Assembly (NCBI RefSeq): GCF_947487305.1
Contig: NZ_CANKWH010000019.1
Location: 1 to 53,360 of the forward strand
DNA from: an uncultured Paracoccus sp.
Lineage (GTDB): Bacteria; Pseudomonadota; Alphaproteobacteria; Rhodobacterales; Rhodobacteraceae
Length of the DNA stretch: 53,360 nt
Direction: 5' to 3'
The notes under the pieces are model-generated. The model made no database searches. It had not been told where the DNA came from and was given only the letters and a program-made list of their open reading frames with translations. Position numbers and translations under genes: made by a program. Each line of letters begins with the position of its first letter. The stretch's first letter is position 1. Below, piece after piece: positions 6,704-14,645 of this stretch.

Positions 6704-8551
6704 TCACTCCATGCCTTCGGGCAGCCAAGCGGCGATCCGGGCGTCCTGTGCTTCGGTGACACCGCGCGCGGCACGGATCACCGGATCTCTGAACAGGGCT
6801 TCCAGCATTTCGGCCTTCTCAGACTTTTTCAGCTTGGCAAAGGTGGTGGCGGTCGGATGCTCTTCTTTCAGGTCCAGCAGATCGCGCCACAGATCATTGA
6901 GATAGGGGCCTCCCACGCGGCTGAAGAAATTCGCCGCCGTGGGGGTCCAGACCTCGCGGATCGCGGGCTTCGTGTCCTTGTCGATCAAAGCGCGCAATTC
7001 ATCGGAACCGCCGCGATAATGGGCCGCAAGATAGCGGGCCAACTCGCCGCGAATGTGATCCTCGCCTTTCTTGCGGAAAGCGCGAAAGGATTTGGCAAGG
7101 TCTTTGCCATACATATCGGGCGGCGCGTTGGTGGTCAGGCGTTCGTCCAAGCCATAGCCTTCCGCTGCCGTGGTCGGCCAATTCGGCACGTCCTCAGTCG
7201 AAAGCCCAAGCGGGTTGCGCCATTGCAGATCATGGCTCAACTGATAGGCCAAGAGCGCGATCAGCAGATCGGGATCGCGCAAGACGGCGTGTTGCCGTGC
7301 GCCCTTCGCCACGCGGTTCAGATCCTCGCGCAGCGCATTGCTGATGGGCGATTTCGGCTCGGCATCAGCGGCGCTACCGGTCTGCCCGCGCAGGGCGGCA
7401 TGGCCGGTCAGAACCTCCGCCGCGATGGCGGCTTCCCGATCCTCGGGCCGGACAAAGGCCGCTTGCACGGTCAGTTGTCCGTCGCGAGCCACAAAGATGA
7501 ACAGCCCGGCATGGTCGCGCTGCGTGTCGGTGAACTCACCGGCAGAGATCGCTTCCAGCGCATCCAGTTCGGCCTGACCAGCTTCATCCAGCGCGTCGGC
7601 TTCCGCCAGTTCGGCCAGTTCGTCATAGCGGCTGGCCTGTTCCTCGGTCAGTTCGCCCTCGACGCGATAGATGCGGTCCAGCTTCGACGTGACCTCATAG
7701 GGGATATACTGGTCGTCGCTCGTCTCGACCCATTTCCAGCCATGGCCGAGCATTTCGGCGTCCATGGCCAGTTTTTCGGCATAGAGCCGGTCCAGCAGAT
7801 CGGCATCGGCCAGAAAGACCTGATCCGCGAAAAGATCGCGGGTCAGTTCACCGCCCGCGCCCTCATAGGCATCCAGTCCGACATAGATCGCGCGGCGATC
7901 ATCCTTGCCGATGGCGTCCGGTTGCAATGCCTGTTTCAGCCGCCAGTCGGACACATCCTGACCCCGCACCCGGTCCAGCACCTCCAGTGCAAGGCCTTCG
8001 CTTTGCGCCACGGTGAAGCAAGCCGCCGCGCCGAGGGTGATTTCACCGGCTTTCAGCGCGTCCAGCACCGGGGCGGGAAGGGCAGCAAGGGCGAGGCGGC
8101 GATAGACATGCTGTTCTGTCTGGCCGAATACGCGGGCGATTGCCGGGACGGTGCTGCCGCTTTCGGCCATCCGTCCATAGGCACGGATTTCGTCGGCGGG
8201 ATGCAGGGCCTCGCGGGCGGTGTTTTCGATACTGGCCCATGCGCGGGCGGTGGCCTCGTCGGGCGCGATCCGCACCGGGATTTCGGCCAGCCCGATGGAC
8301 GCCATGTCCTCGGGCGGGATTTCCGTCATGGCCAGCAGGCGACGCCCACCGGCGACGATGCCAACCTTGCCGTCCTCGTCCAGATGACCGGCAAGGTTCT
8401 GGATCAGTCCCGCGACCTTGATGCTTTCCGCCAAGAGGCGCAGGCCATCCCAATCGGAGCCTTTCCGGGTGCGGGGGTTCATGGGTGAGATATAGAGGCG
8501 ATCCATCAGGAAATACTGGATCGGGGCCTTGTCGATAGCACTCTGTTTCAT
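6704..8551 (-). CDS. ParB N-terminal domain protein (ParB/RepB/Spo0J family)
   Basis: This 615-residue protein opens with a ParB/Srx-type domain (residues about 8-105: NPRTRKG, then LAESIKVAGLIQNL, GIVAGGRRLLA, and the conserved IENTAREALHPADE). A helix-turn-helix around 120-165 follows (STVPAIARVFGQTEQHVYRRL), then a long helical and acidic region to the end. At about twice the length of chromosomal ParB, and without parA beside it, it belongs to the long ParB-like proteins of conjugative plasmids. These may act as regulators or CTP-dependent clamps rather than in simple partition. The start is MKQSAI: AGGA lies upstream, with a GTCGCAAA box 14 bases before it; a 623-residue reading starts eight codons earlier. 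Confidence 0.88.
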   Translation of the reverse strand: MKQSAIDKAPIQYFLMDRLYISPMNPRTRKGSDWDGLRLLAESIKVAGLIQNLAGHLDEDGKVGIVAGGRRLLAMTEIPPEDMASIGLAEIPVRIAPDEATARAWASIENTAREALHPADEIRAYGRMAESGSTVPAIARVFGQTEQHVYRRLALAALPAPVLDALKAGEITLGAAACFTVAQSEGLALEVLDRVRGQDVSDWRLKQALQPDAIGKDDRRAIYVGLDAYEGAGGELTRDLFADQVFLADADLLDRLYAEKLAMDAEMLGHGWKWVETSDDQYIPYEVTSKLDRIYRVEGELTEEQASRYDELAELAEADALDEAGQAELDALEAISAGEFTDTQRDHAGLFIFVARDGQLTVQAAFVRPEDREAAIAAEVLTGHAALRGQTGSAADAEPKSPISNALREDLNRVAKGARQHAVLRDPDLLIALLAYQLSHDLQWRNPLGLSTEDVPNWPTTAAEGYGLDERLTTNAPPDMYGKDLAKSFRAFRKKGEDHIRGELARYLAAHYRGGSDELRALIDKDTKPAIREVWTPTAANFFSRVGGPYLNDLWRDLLDLKEEHPTATTFAKLKKSEKAEMLEALFRDPVIRAARGVTEAQDARIAAWLPEGME

Positions 8552-8565
8552 GGTGTATATCCTTG

Positions 8566-8573
8566 TTTGCGAC
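8566..8573 (-). promoter_or_regulatory. GTCGCAAA box ahead of the parB-like gene
   Basis: Minus-strand GTCGCAAA 14 bases before the start at 8551 and just before AAGGA, matching the boxes near 1994, 9330 and 17118. Confidence 0.4.
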
Positions 8574-8623
8574 ATTGGTTTTGTGGTATCGGTGCCCCGG
8601 CCCGTATGGGCCGAGGCGAGGGG

Positions 8624-8743
8624 TCAGATGACCCCGTGCTGGATCAGGAAGGCGCGGCCGATCTTCGCGGAATGTCCGCCCTTCCTGATGAGCGCCCACG
8701 CTTCGGTGACGCGCTGTTCAAGCCATTCGTTCGTTCTTCTCAC
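8624..8743 (-). CDS. Possible 39-residue protein
   Basis: An open frame from GTG gives a basic amphipathic peptide (NEWLEQRVTEAWALIRKGGH, then SAKIGRAFLIQHGVI), protein-like in a way frame shadows here are not. A strong AAAGGAGG ribosome site abuts the GTG rather than standing 5-9 bases before it, so the true start is uncertain. The stop lies in a hairpin (GGGGTCA / TGACCCC, 8620-8635). It sits between the DUF3768 and parB-like genes. Confidence 0.35.
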   Translation of the reverse strand: MRRTNEWLEQRVTEAWALIRKGGHSAKIGRAFLIQHGVI

Positions 8744-8812
8744 CTCCTTTCACGCTGTGATGGGGGGGGACGTTGGCCGCCCCTCCCCTTTGGCCCGCTC
8801 GACAGGCCAGCC

Positions 8813-8840
8813 CCGGCCCGACCGGAGCAAATCGGGCCGG
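8813..8840 (-). terminator. Hairpin after the DUF3768 gene
   Basis: Perfect 9-base-pair stem CCGGCCCGA / TCGGGCCGG with a 10-base loop, 10 bases after the stop at 8851. No T tract. Confidence 0.5.
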
Positions 8841-8850
8841 ATTTCGCGGA

Positions 8851-9318
8851 TCAGTATTCAGAGGGCAGAAGGATGGTCAGAACGCGGGTGGTCCGGTCCA
8901 GATTGGCCGGATCGCTGGACCCGTATTCACAAGCCTCGTCATAGAGATCGATCTTGAAATAGATGCGGGTGCCGTCGACGGTCAGCGCCGCAAAGTCCCG
9001 CGCGCCGAAGGGGTCATTGTCCTCGGTAAAGTCAGTGAACATCGACACGGACAGCAGGCAGAGGTTGACAAAAACGGGGCCTTTTGCCTGAATACCGGGG
9101 GTCAGCATGACACGCGCTTCCATCCCCGCCCGCATCCTGATCAGCAGGCCAAGCCGCATCTGATCGTTCTGCTTGGCGATGGTGGCGGTTTCCTCGGTCG
9201 GAAAATCGCGGGCCTTGCCGACCGTGTGACAGTTCGGGCATTGGCAGGGCTGATCAACAGCCTCAAACCGATGCGAACAGGCGGCACAGACATAGACCGG
9301 CTTGGTATCCACAAGCAT
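8851..9318 (-). CDS. DUF3768 protein with N-terminal zinc ribbon
   Basis: A 155-residue protein. Residues 10-35 form a zinc ribbon (CAACSHRF, then CQCPNCHTVG). Residues about 45-155 match the DUF3768 pattern: ARVMLTPGI, FTEDNDPFGARDFAAL, IYFKIDLYDEACEYGS and a C-terminal VLTILLPSEY. DUF3768 proteins are common on alphaproteobacterial plasmids and have no known activity. GAGGAA precedes the ATG, and a GTCGCAAA box lies 11 bases upstream of the start. The hairpin-rich region 9319-9931 lies beyond it. Confidence 0.88.
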   Translation of the reverse strand: MLVDTKPVYVCAACSHRFEAVDQPCQCPNCHTVGKARDFPTEETATIAKQNDQMRLGLLIRMRAGMEARVMLTPGIQAKGPVFVNLCLLSVSMFTDFTEDNDPFGARDFAALTVDGTRIYFKIDLYDEACEYGSSDPANLDRTTRVLTILLPSEY

Positions 9319-9931
9319 GGCATTTCCTCTTTGCGACGGGCGGCGAGGTCTTTGCCCCCTTCCGCCAATGGGCGGACCTTCCTGCTCTGTTTTCTGAAAG
9401 GCCCATGCCTTTCGGAAAGCAGAGCGGGGAGGGCGCAGCCCTGCCCGCGGCCCTGGGGCTGACTGTCACGGGGTCGGAAAGGCGGGTGGTGCGGCCCGCA
9501 GGCGCAGCCGAGGACACGGCCCGCCTAGACAACGACGCGCGGCACGCGCGGCGCTTGCCCCTTGACCGGCAGACGCAGGGATGCGTGGCGGACGAAACAA
9601 ACAGAAAGGTCGTCGGGGCGGGGGTGAGCCGGGCTTGCCCGGTCGATCCCGCGACCCGGCTTCAGATGATCATCATGGGCCGAGCCCTGGCGCGGTCCTC
9701 CAATGGATCTTCTTCAGTTCAGTGGGGCACCCCGGCAGGTTGCCCACAGGCTGACGCTCGATCCTTGACGTCTCGCTGTCAGCCTGCAAGCCCCTGCGCT
9801 GCGCTTCGGGCTGGACAACCTGCCGACAGCGGTGCGCCAGTACGACGTGAACATATGGTTCGGTGGGCCATGCCTCGGCTACTCGGCAAATGCCTAACCA
9901 AAGGTCGTTTCACAATGTAGGAATTTCATAT
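9319..9931. other. Long non-coding region with hairpins
   Basis: About 600 bases with no gene I can support; the rightward open frame of 171 codons has shadow-like composition. It contains GTCGCAAA (minus strand, 9330-9337), a short hairpin at 9362-9375 and the long stem at 9384-9425, then GC-rich sequence that turns AT-rich after about 9890, the left edge of the low-GC gene at 9976. Confidence 0.5.
9384..9425 (+). ncRNA. Long hairpin, possible RNA element
   Basis: Two 19-base arms (GCTCTGTTTTCTGAAAGGC and GCCTTTCGGAAAGCAGAGC) separated by 4 bases. The two non-Watson-Crick positions are G-U pairs only if the plus strand is the RNA; on the minus strand they would be A-C mismatches. This favours a plus-strand transcript, opposite to the neighbouring gene. 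Function unknown. Confidence 0.35.
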
Positions 9932-9982
9932 ATGAATCAGCTATTAAGTCGCCAAGAACGGCATCGCGACCTGCCTTGCTGA
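9932..9982 (+). CDS. Possible 16-residue leader peptide
   Basis: ATG at 9932 opens a 16-codon frame (MNQLLSRQERHRDLPC) whose TGA overlaps the TTG proposed as start of the ClpP-like gene. A weak TAGGAA ribosome site lies upstream. It would couple translation of the next gene, or mean that gene's N terminus is misread. Confidence 0.3.
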   Translation: MNQLLSRQERHRDLPC

Positions 9983-10941
9983 AGCAATTCAACCTTAGGG
10001 ACACCACGTTGCGTCTGACATATCTCTGTGCGATTGCGGCTATTATAGCGCCATTTTCAGCATCTGCTCTCTCTTGGCGCGATGCCATCGAAGCGAATGA
10101 GCGGCGTGTTGAAGAACTTTGGCAACTCGCAGAAAGCCGCGGATTGCCAGGTCGTCATGTCGGCAATCTATACAATGAATGGCACGCGAAAGAACACACA
10201 TGCTCGATCCTAGGCAGGATGTTGGGGAAGGCAGATCTCATAACTGAAATCGAACAGTCAACAGAAACTGACGTCTCCCAAACAACCGATCATGAAACCG
10301 GGATCGCAGCACAATCGCTTAGCAATTGGACTTATATCGCCAAAAGGTTGTTGGAGGACAATAAGGCCGAGAGAATTCGAGAGTGGAATCTTGACTGCGT
10401 TGGACACCTAGGAATACCAAACGATGCGTATATTGGCGAGGAAAATACCCAGACGTTTTATAGTGTACAGGGCGAGACGCTGCGAATCATGGGTGATGTA
10501 GAAGCTGGTTTCAGTGATCAAATAAAAGCAGTCATACGAGCAAACCCAAATATAAAAACTGTGGCCCTCGGAAGCGGCGGTGGGAGTGTTGCAGAGGCGA
10601 TTGAGACCGGCCTTTTTATTCGCGAAAACGGCTTAAGCACAACTCTTTGGAACAATTGCTACTCTGCTTGCACAATCGTTTACATAGGTGGGGTAAAGCG
10701 TGATATATGGTCACCATATCCGGACCTATCCTTCCATCAAATCAGCAGAAACGGTGCTGCGATCCCTTTTGACGATCCCGCTTATTATCGGCTAGCTGCC
10801 TATGCGACTGTAATGGGTGTTGATATGCAGACATTTATTGGCCTGACGATGAGCGCCCCACCTTCAAGCTTCACCACGCCACATGTCGATGATCTTTGTG
10901 CTGCCAAGATTGCTACATGGGTTCAGCGCCGCTGCTGGTAA
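9976..10941 (+). CDS. Secreted ClpP/SppA-like periplasmic protein
   Basis: A 321-residue protein with a signal peptide (hydrophobic residues about 14-30, ending SASA-LS). The C-terminal part, residues about 165-300, looks like the ClpP/crotonase-like fold of predicted periplasmic proteins (COG3904 type). It has a VALGSGGGSVAEAIETG segment, like the ClpP glycine-rich strand, and NNCYSACTIVYIGG, where Ser lies at the usual nucleophile position. A DLSFHQ segment supplies a possible His. Codon use is AT-rich compared with all neighbours, so the gene was probably acquired recently. The start is TTG, because no ATG precedes the signal peptide; a later TTG (10009 region) is the alternative. Substrate unknown. 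Confidence 0.7.
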   Translation: MLKQFNLRDTTLRLTYLCAIAAIIAPFSASALSWRDAIEANERRVEELWQLAESRGLPGRHVGNLYNEWHAKEHTCSILGRMLGKADLITEIEQSTETDVSQTTDHETGIAAQSLSNWTYIAKRLLEDNKAERIREWNLDCVGHLGIPNDAYIGEENTQTFYSVQGETLRIMGDVEAGFSDQIKAVIRANPNIKTVALGSGGGSVAEAIETGLFIRENGLSTTLWNNCYSACTIVYIGGVKRDIWSPYPDLSFHQISRNGAAIPFDDPAYYRLAAYATVMGVDMQTFIGLTMSAPPSSFTTPHVDDLCAAKIATWVQRRCW

Positions 10942-11014
10942 ACCGATAGTTGGCGGGAGATCATGACATGGGTAGAATTGCTATCGGCATCGCACCTAAC
11001 CGCTCGAATCCACC

Positions 11015-12226
11015 CTATGCCGGCACCGGCAACGCCGGCATGTCATCCTCCTGTGCGGGCCAGATCCACGCCGGATAGACGCCTTCCCCGGCGATCTCGA
11101 CCAGTTCGCGTTCGAGTTCGGGTTCGAGTGCTTGCGACGGACAGTAAAGCGCAGTTGGCGGCGAGGTATCGAGAATGACGGCATTGGCGATCGGGGCGTC
11201 CTGGCGCATGTTGTACCGCAGGCTTTTGGAGAAATGGCGATCGCGCATGGCATCGATAAGACGCAGCTCGCGATCATGGTCGAAGGGAATCCATTGTGCG
11301 GTGACAGGCATGACGGCGATCTGCCGGATCTCGGCATAATTGCCGCGCATATTGAAGGTGGCGATGACGATGGAATGCGCCCCGTCCACGGCTTCCACGT
11401 CGCGGATCTTGTCACCGGCGATCTTGTCGAAGCGGGCGCACAAGTCCTCATCCATGAAAAAGGCCATGTCGGGCAGGTGCTTGAACCGAATCCTCCGGCC
11501 ATATTGGGACGGCTCCATGTCCTTCAGCTCGGCCACAAGGACGCCAAGAGGCATGGGCTTGCCCTTGACCGGCTGAAGGTGATGCAGGAAGCGCCGACGC
11601 GCGGCGGCTAGTTCGTCCTTCTTCTCGGCGGAAAACATGGGCGGCACGAACAGGACCGAGGACAGCGGCATGGATTTTGCGTTGGCGCGCTCGGCCGCGG
11701 CGGTCAGCTCGCGGTGAACGATCCACCAGGACCTGCGCGCAGAGGCCGGTCGCCACATGGTCAGGCCGGCGGCATCCCAGAGGAAATGCAGCAAGCCAAG
11801 CAGGCTCAGCTTGTTCGGGCTGGCCTCGGCCACGGTCGCTTCATGATCGCCGGCATCCGGCGCTACGCCGCGCCGGCCACGAACCGATAGCGGGAAATCC
11901 AGCTTGAGGGTGGTTTCGCCGTTGTCATCGGTGGTGATGGCCTTGCCCTCGACCTGGCCGAGACCGGATAATTCTGGCGGCGTGCCGAAGCTGTCGCAGG
12001 ACGGGTCATGTGCATGGCCGGTGCCGGGCATCCGCTTCAGGTAATACTCGCCCTGGATCTTGGCGACATACATGAGCGGAGATGCTGGCGAACAGAGACA
12101 GGCGTGCCTGGACTTGGACTGATGCGCCGTCGCGAGGATGCCTTGCCAGTTCGGCGATGCGGAATCGAAGGTTTCAGATCCGAGCTGATAGCGGCTGGCG
12201 GGGACGGCAATATCGGCTGAACGCAT
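11015..12226 (-). CDS. DUF1173 family protein
   Basis: A 403-residue protein with features of DUF1173: an N-terminal segment with CLCSPASPLMYVAKIQGEYYLKR and MPGTGHAHDPSCDSFG, where paired Cys/His suggest a metal or structural site. Then come an LLGLLHFLWDAAGL helix and RRSWWIVHRELTAAAE, and a beta-rich C-terminal half (FNMRGNYAEIRQIAVMPVT and so on). DUF1173 genes are common on conjugative plasmids of Rhodobacterales and sphingomonads; biochemical role unknown. The start at 12226 is preferred over a GTG three codons earlier because AGG lies 8 bases before this ATG. It stands alone on the minus strand. Confidence 0.88.
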   Translation of the reverse strand: MRSADIAVPASRYQLGSETFDSASPNWQGILATAHQSKSRHACLCSPASPLMYVAKIQGEYYLKRMPGTGHAHDPSCDSFGTPPELSGLGQVEGKAITTDDNGETTLKLDFPLSVRGRRGVAPDAGDHEATVAEASPNKLSLLGLLHFLWDAAGLTMWRPASARRSWWIVHRELTAAAERANAKSMPLSSVLFVPPMFSAEKKDELAAARRRFLHHLQPVKGKPMPLGVLVAELKDMEPSQYGRRIRFKHLPDMAFFMDEDLCARFDKIAGDKIRDVEAVDGAHSIVIATFNMRGNYAEIRQIAVMPVTAQWIPFDHDRELRLIDAMRDRHFSKSLRYNMRQDAPIANAVILDTSPPTALYCPSQALEPELERELVEIAGEGVYPAWIWPAQEDDMPALPVPA

Positions 12227-12281
12227 AAAGATCACCTTTCGATAATCACTGACCTCGGAAATTGCAAAAATCTAACTGGAT

Positions 12282-12316
12282 GTGTATATACCCATCATAC
12301 ATGAGAGGATATACAC
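12282..12316 (+). promoter_or_regulatory. VapBC operator candidate
   Basis: Inverted repeat GTGTATAT (12282-12289) and ATATACAC (12309-12316), the second arm abutting the vapB ATG and overlapping the GAGAGG ribosome site. VapB-VapC complexes usually bind such palindromes, so autorepression at both transcription and translation start is likely. Confidence 0.6.
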
Positions 12317-12562
12317 ATGGCAATCCTGATCAGAGGAGACGAGATCGACGCATTGGTCGAGAAATACTGCGCCATGACGGGCCAGAGCAACAAGAGCGAG
12401 GCGGTACGCAGCGCGCTGGCGGCACAGATCGAGGCGCTGGCAGCGAAGGAAAGCCTGGCGGACCGCGTTGCGAAGATCCAGCGGCAGGCGGCTGACGGTG
12501 GGTTCGTCGCCCCGAAAGGCTCCGACAAGGCCTTCATGGATGAGATGTGGGGCGAGGACTGA
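12317..12562 (+). CDS. vapB: VapB family antitoxin
   Basis: An 81-residue protein of the type II antitoxin VapB (PSK, Rv0623-like) group. The N-terminal MAILIRGDEIDALVEKYCAM forms a ribbon-helix-helix-like DNA-binding part with SKSEAVRSALA-type helices, and the C-terminal tail (FVAPKGSDKAFMDEMWGED) is the segment that normally wraps the toxin. A palindrome precedes the gene. Its stop overlaps the vapC ATG (TGATG), the usual antitoxin-first arrangement. Confidence 0.9.
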   Translation: MAILIRGDEIDALVEKYCAMTGQSNKSEAVRSALAAQIEALAAKESLADRVAKIQRQAADGGFVAPKGSDKAFMDEMWGED

Positions 12563-12987
12563 TGTTTCTCGATGCCAGCGCACTGGTCGCGGTGCTGCTG
12601 CGGGAATCGGACGGCATCGCGCTTCTCAAGGCGATGGAGGCCGCGCGCGGCAAGCTGCGGTTCTCGCCGGTGGTGCGGATGGAAGCGGTGCTGGCGCTGG
12701 TGCGCGCGCGGATCGAGACGCGCGGCAAGGGGCCGGCCACTGCCGCCGACTACGCCGATGCGACCGGGCTGGTCGATCAGCTGCTGGAAGCCCTTGAAGC
12801 GCAGGAAATGCCGATCACCAGCGAGATCGGCAAGGAGGCGATCGCCGCGCTGGCGATCTATGGCAAGCAGGTCGGTCATGCGGCGCAGCTGAACATGGGC
12901 GATGCGCTGTCCTATGCTTGCGCGAAGGCCGAAGCGGTTTCGCTGCTCTACAAGGGGCGGGATTTCAGCGAAACGGATCTGGCATAG
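12562..12987 (+). CDS. vapC: VapC family PIN-domain toxin
   Basis: A 141-residue PIN-domain ribonuclease. MFLDASALVAVLL carries the first catalytic Asp (residue 4). A conserved Glu is in RMEAVLAL near residue 41. The third acidic position is in NMGDALSYACAK (Asp near 114), followed by LLYKGRDFSETDL with the last Asp. These acidic residues bind the metal for RNA cleavage. Length is normal for the family and nothing looks damaged. It is coupled to vapB by TGATG. The system probably stabilises the element by killing plasmid-free cells; its RNA target cannot be read from sequence. Confidence 0.93.
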   Translation: MFLDASALVAVLLRESDGIALLKAMEAARGKLRFSPVVRMEAVLALVRARIETRGKGPATAADYADATGLVDQLLEALEAQEMPITSEIGKEAIAALAIYGKQVGHAAQLNMGDALSYACAKAEAVSLLYKGRDFSETDLA

Positions 12988-13028
12988 CAAGTCGGATAAG
13001 CACCGACCTAAGAGGCAAATCCGGTTGA

Positions 13029-13532
13029 TCAAGACGCGGGCGGGTGCAGGCGCGGGTCCAATGCGAATGGCTCTTGCTGAATGTCATCCAGCGGAAGGCC
13101 ACCTAGCCGAGCCTCGAATACCAAGTTCCAACTGTGCTGGGATACGACACTTGGCACCAATATCCCATCATGAGCACGCAGCAATCGGCTTCCATGCAAT
13201 TGTTGACCGGCACTAGGAACACCCGGACGCAACCAGTTGGCATTAGGCAAAGCCTTCGCGTCGACGACGTAGAGCATCGCGGCATCCACCCGCGCCGAAG
13301 TTAGGACGTGTGGTTCGGTGTCAAGAACCTCAAAACCTTTATGAACTGCTACCTCAAGAATAGCGACAGCTGGATCAATCGCGCAATATACTACAGGTAG
13401 ACCCTTGCTGCTCCATCTTCCTCCTACACGAAAACTGCCAGCACCACTTGCCCAAGTACCCGCATAACGCTGATGATCCAAGCGCCATAGTCTGAGTTCA
13501 CCCGAACCTAACGGAACTGGCAGCGTATTCAC
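13029..13532 (-). CDS. RES-domain toxin
   Basis: A 167-residue RES domain protein, the toxin half of an Xre-RES pair. It has the typical LWRLDHQRYAGTWASGAGSF start with GGRWSSKGLPVVYCA, then LAILEVAVHKG-like helix (AVAILEVAVHKGF) and a C-terminal SWNLVFEAR. The Arg, Tyr and Glu positions of the NAD-binding RES site are present by eye. RES toxins degrade NAD+. The GTG start overlaps the stop of the upstream antitoxin gene (GTGA). Convergent with vapC 41 bases away. GC content is lower than the backbone, so the pair looks imported. Confidence 0.88.
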   Translation of the reverse strand: MNTLPVPLGSGELRLWRLDHQRYAGTWASGAGSFRVGGRWSSKGLPVVYCAIDPAVAILEVAVHKGFEVLDTEPHVLTSARVDAAMLYVVDAKALPNANWLRPGVPSAGQQLHGSRLLRAHDGILVPSVVSQHSWNLVFEARLGGLPLDDIQQEPFALDPRLHPPAS

Positions 13533-14074
13533 GTATAAACACCATACTCGATCCGAGTAAGATATTCCTCGATAACTTCTTGCCCCGCCGCCGTGCTAAA
13601 CAAGTCAATCGGCCGACGCTGATCTAGACCAATAGCCGGTAGCGCCATCCATCCTAATGCTTCTTCTTTTGAGCCAAAGACTTCCGAGGCCGACGCCATC
13701 GTTTCCGCAAATTTCCATATGCGGTTACTGAGTTCGACCCCAAGTTTAACGTCAGGGCCGCCAACGTACTGATAGAAGGATTCCCGGCTTACTCCAACAG
13801 CGACACTCAGCAGATCTTCTTTTTCTATGAGGAAGGGGAGTTCTCCTACCAAGATACGCAGCGCAACTGCCGGCAGACCGAGCGCGATCATGTCGTGTAC
13901 GTCAAGTCGACTGTTAATGTGTCGACCAAACACCTTTTCGCCACCGAGCAAATTTATCGCGTTTCCTAAAACTCCGCCTGCGTCAACATCCCTGTTCGTG
14001 ATCGTATGCTGCCCGCCAATGTCCGACGCATCATTACTACCTTCAGCGAGTGACTGTGCACGCAGGGTGGCCAA
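13529..14074 (-). CDS. Xre/MbcA/ParS family antitoxin
   Basis: A 181-residue protein. Its C-terminal half has the DUF2384 (MbcA/ParS/Xre toxin-binding) pattern: a helix around ELSNRIWKFAETMASASEVFGSKEEALGWMALPAIGLDQRRPIDLFSTAAGQEVIEEYLTRIEYGVY in pieces, with the hallmark G-x-x-x-x-A-x-x-W-M and P-x-x-x-L-x-T-x-x-G positions. The middle holds the helix-turn-helix (LLSVAVGVSRESFYQYVGG). It should neutralise the RES toxin encoded next, with which it shares an overlap. Proposed start TTG at 14074; a downstream start is possible because the first 30 residues are poorly ordered and Gly/Asp-rich. Confidence 0.85.
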   Translation of the reverse strand: MATLRAQSLAEGSNDASDIGGQHTITNRDVDAGGVLGNAINLLGGEKVFGRHINSRLDVHDMIALGLPAVALRILVGELPFLIEKEDLLSVAVGVSRESFYQYVGGPDVKLGVELSNRIWKFAETMASASEVFGSKEEALGWMALPAIGLDQRRPIDLFSTAAGQEVIEEYLTRIEYGVYT

Positions 14075-14530
14075 ATTTCCGTTCCCTTAAGTGTAAAACG
14101 GGTATGATAGTCGGCTGGAGGCGCTCTGGCGCTGTTCCGGCACGGTTTGTTACGCTGCTGGAGCAGCCTAACGCTAGAGAAACAATTCGTCCAGCCATGT
14201 GTTCTTGTGGTCTGCGATCTGTGCCAATACCCATCTGAGCGAGACTTGCGGGTCGCCACGGCCATGGCTTTGCCTTAGGGGCCGAAGGAATCACGGATCA
14301 CTGGAGTAATTGCGGGGCAGTCGCTGGCGTAACCGTACTCACATTTGTTGGGGCGGAAAAATTGTCATGTACGAGCAAGCCTATAAACGCTCCTGATGCG
14401 GATGAGATCGAGGCCACGAAAGTGTCGTCAAGTCAGATGAATGGCCCGTCCGCGCACAGGTCTCTTAGATGCTAACTTCATTCACAAAAGCCTGGATCGG
14501 TGCCGCCCCCGCTTCGACCCTCTTTTAAGA
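14075..14530. other. Non-coding region
   Basis: About 450 bases upstream of the Xre-RES pair with no supported gene; the short open frames lack ribosome sites and family resemblance. It must hold the promoter of the pair and could contain decayed sequence left by its insertion. Confidence 0.4.
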
Positions 14531-14576
14531 AAAGGACCGCCCGAGGGCGGCCCAAGTGAACCTTCGTCGCAGAAGG
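14531..14576 (-). terminator. Two-hairpin terminator module, copy 2
   Basis: Minus strand: CCTTC / GAAGG hairpin (14561-14576), spacer, CCGCCC / GGGCGG hairpin, then TCCTTTTCTT. Nearly the same as 5092-5137. It ends the transcript of the interrupted methylase gene and those upstream. Confidence 0.75.
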
Positions 14577-14645
14577 AAACCCTGAAAAGCGGGATCGGTG
14601 ATCCCCTTTCGTTCTCGCGCAAAATAGCCAACGCAGCGAACTGCG

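Noticed and set aside
6632..8488. A 618-codon plus-strand frame opposite the parB-like gene
   Set aside because: It is the antisense shadow of a well-supported ParB-domain gene; no ribosome site or family likeness.
9405..9920. 171-codon plus-strand frame in the non-coding region
   Set aside because: Starts inside the long hairpin, no ribosome site, composition like non-coding sequence.
14043..14294. Short frames upstream of the Xre-RES pair
   Set aside because: Out of phase with the antitoxin gene, no ribosome sites; more likely promoter region or decayed sequence.
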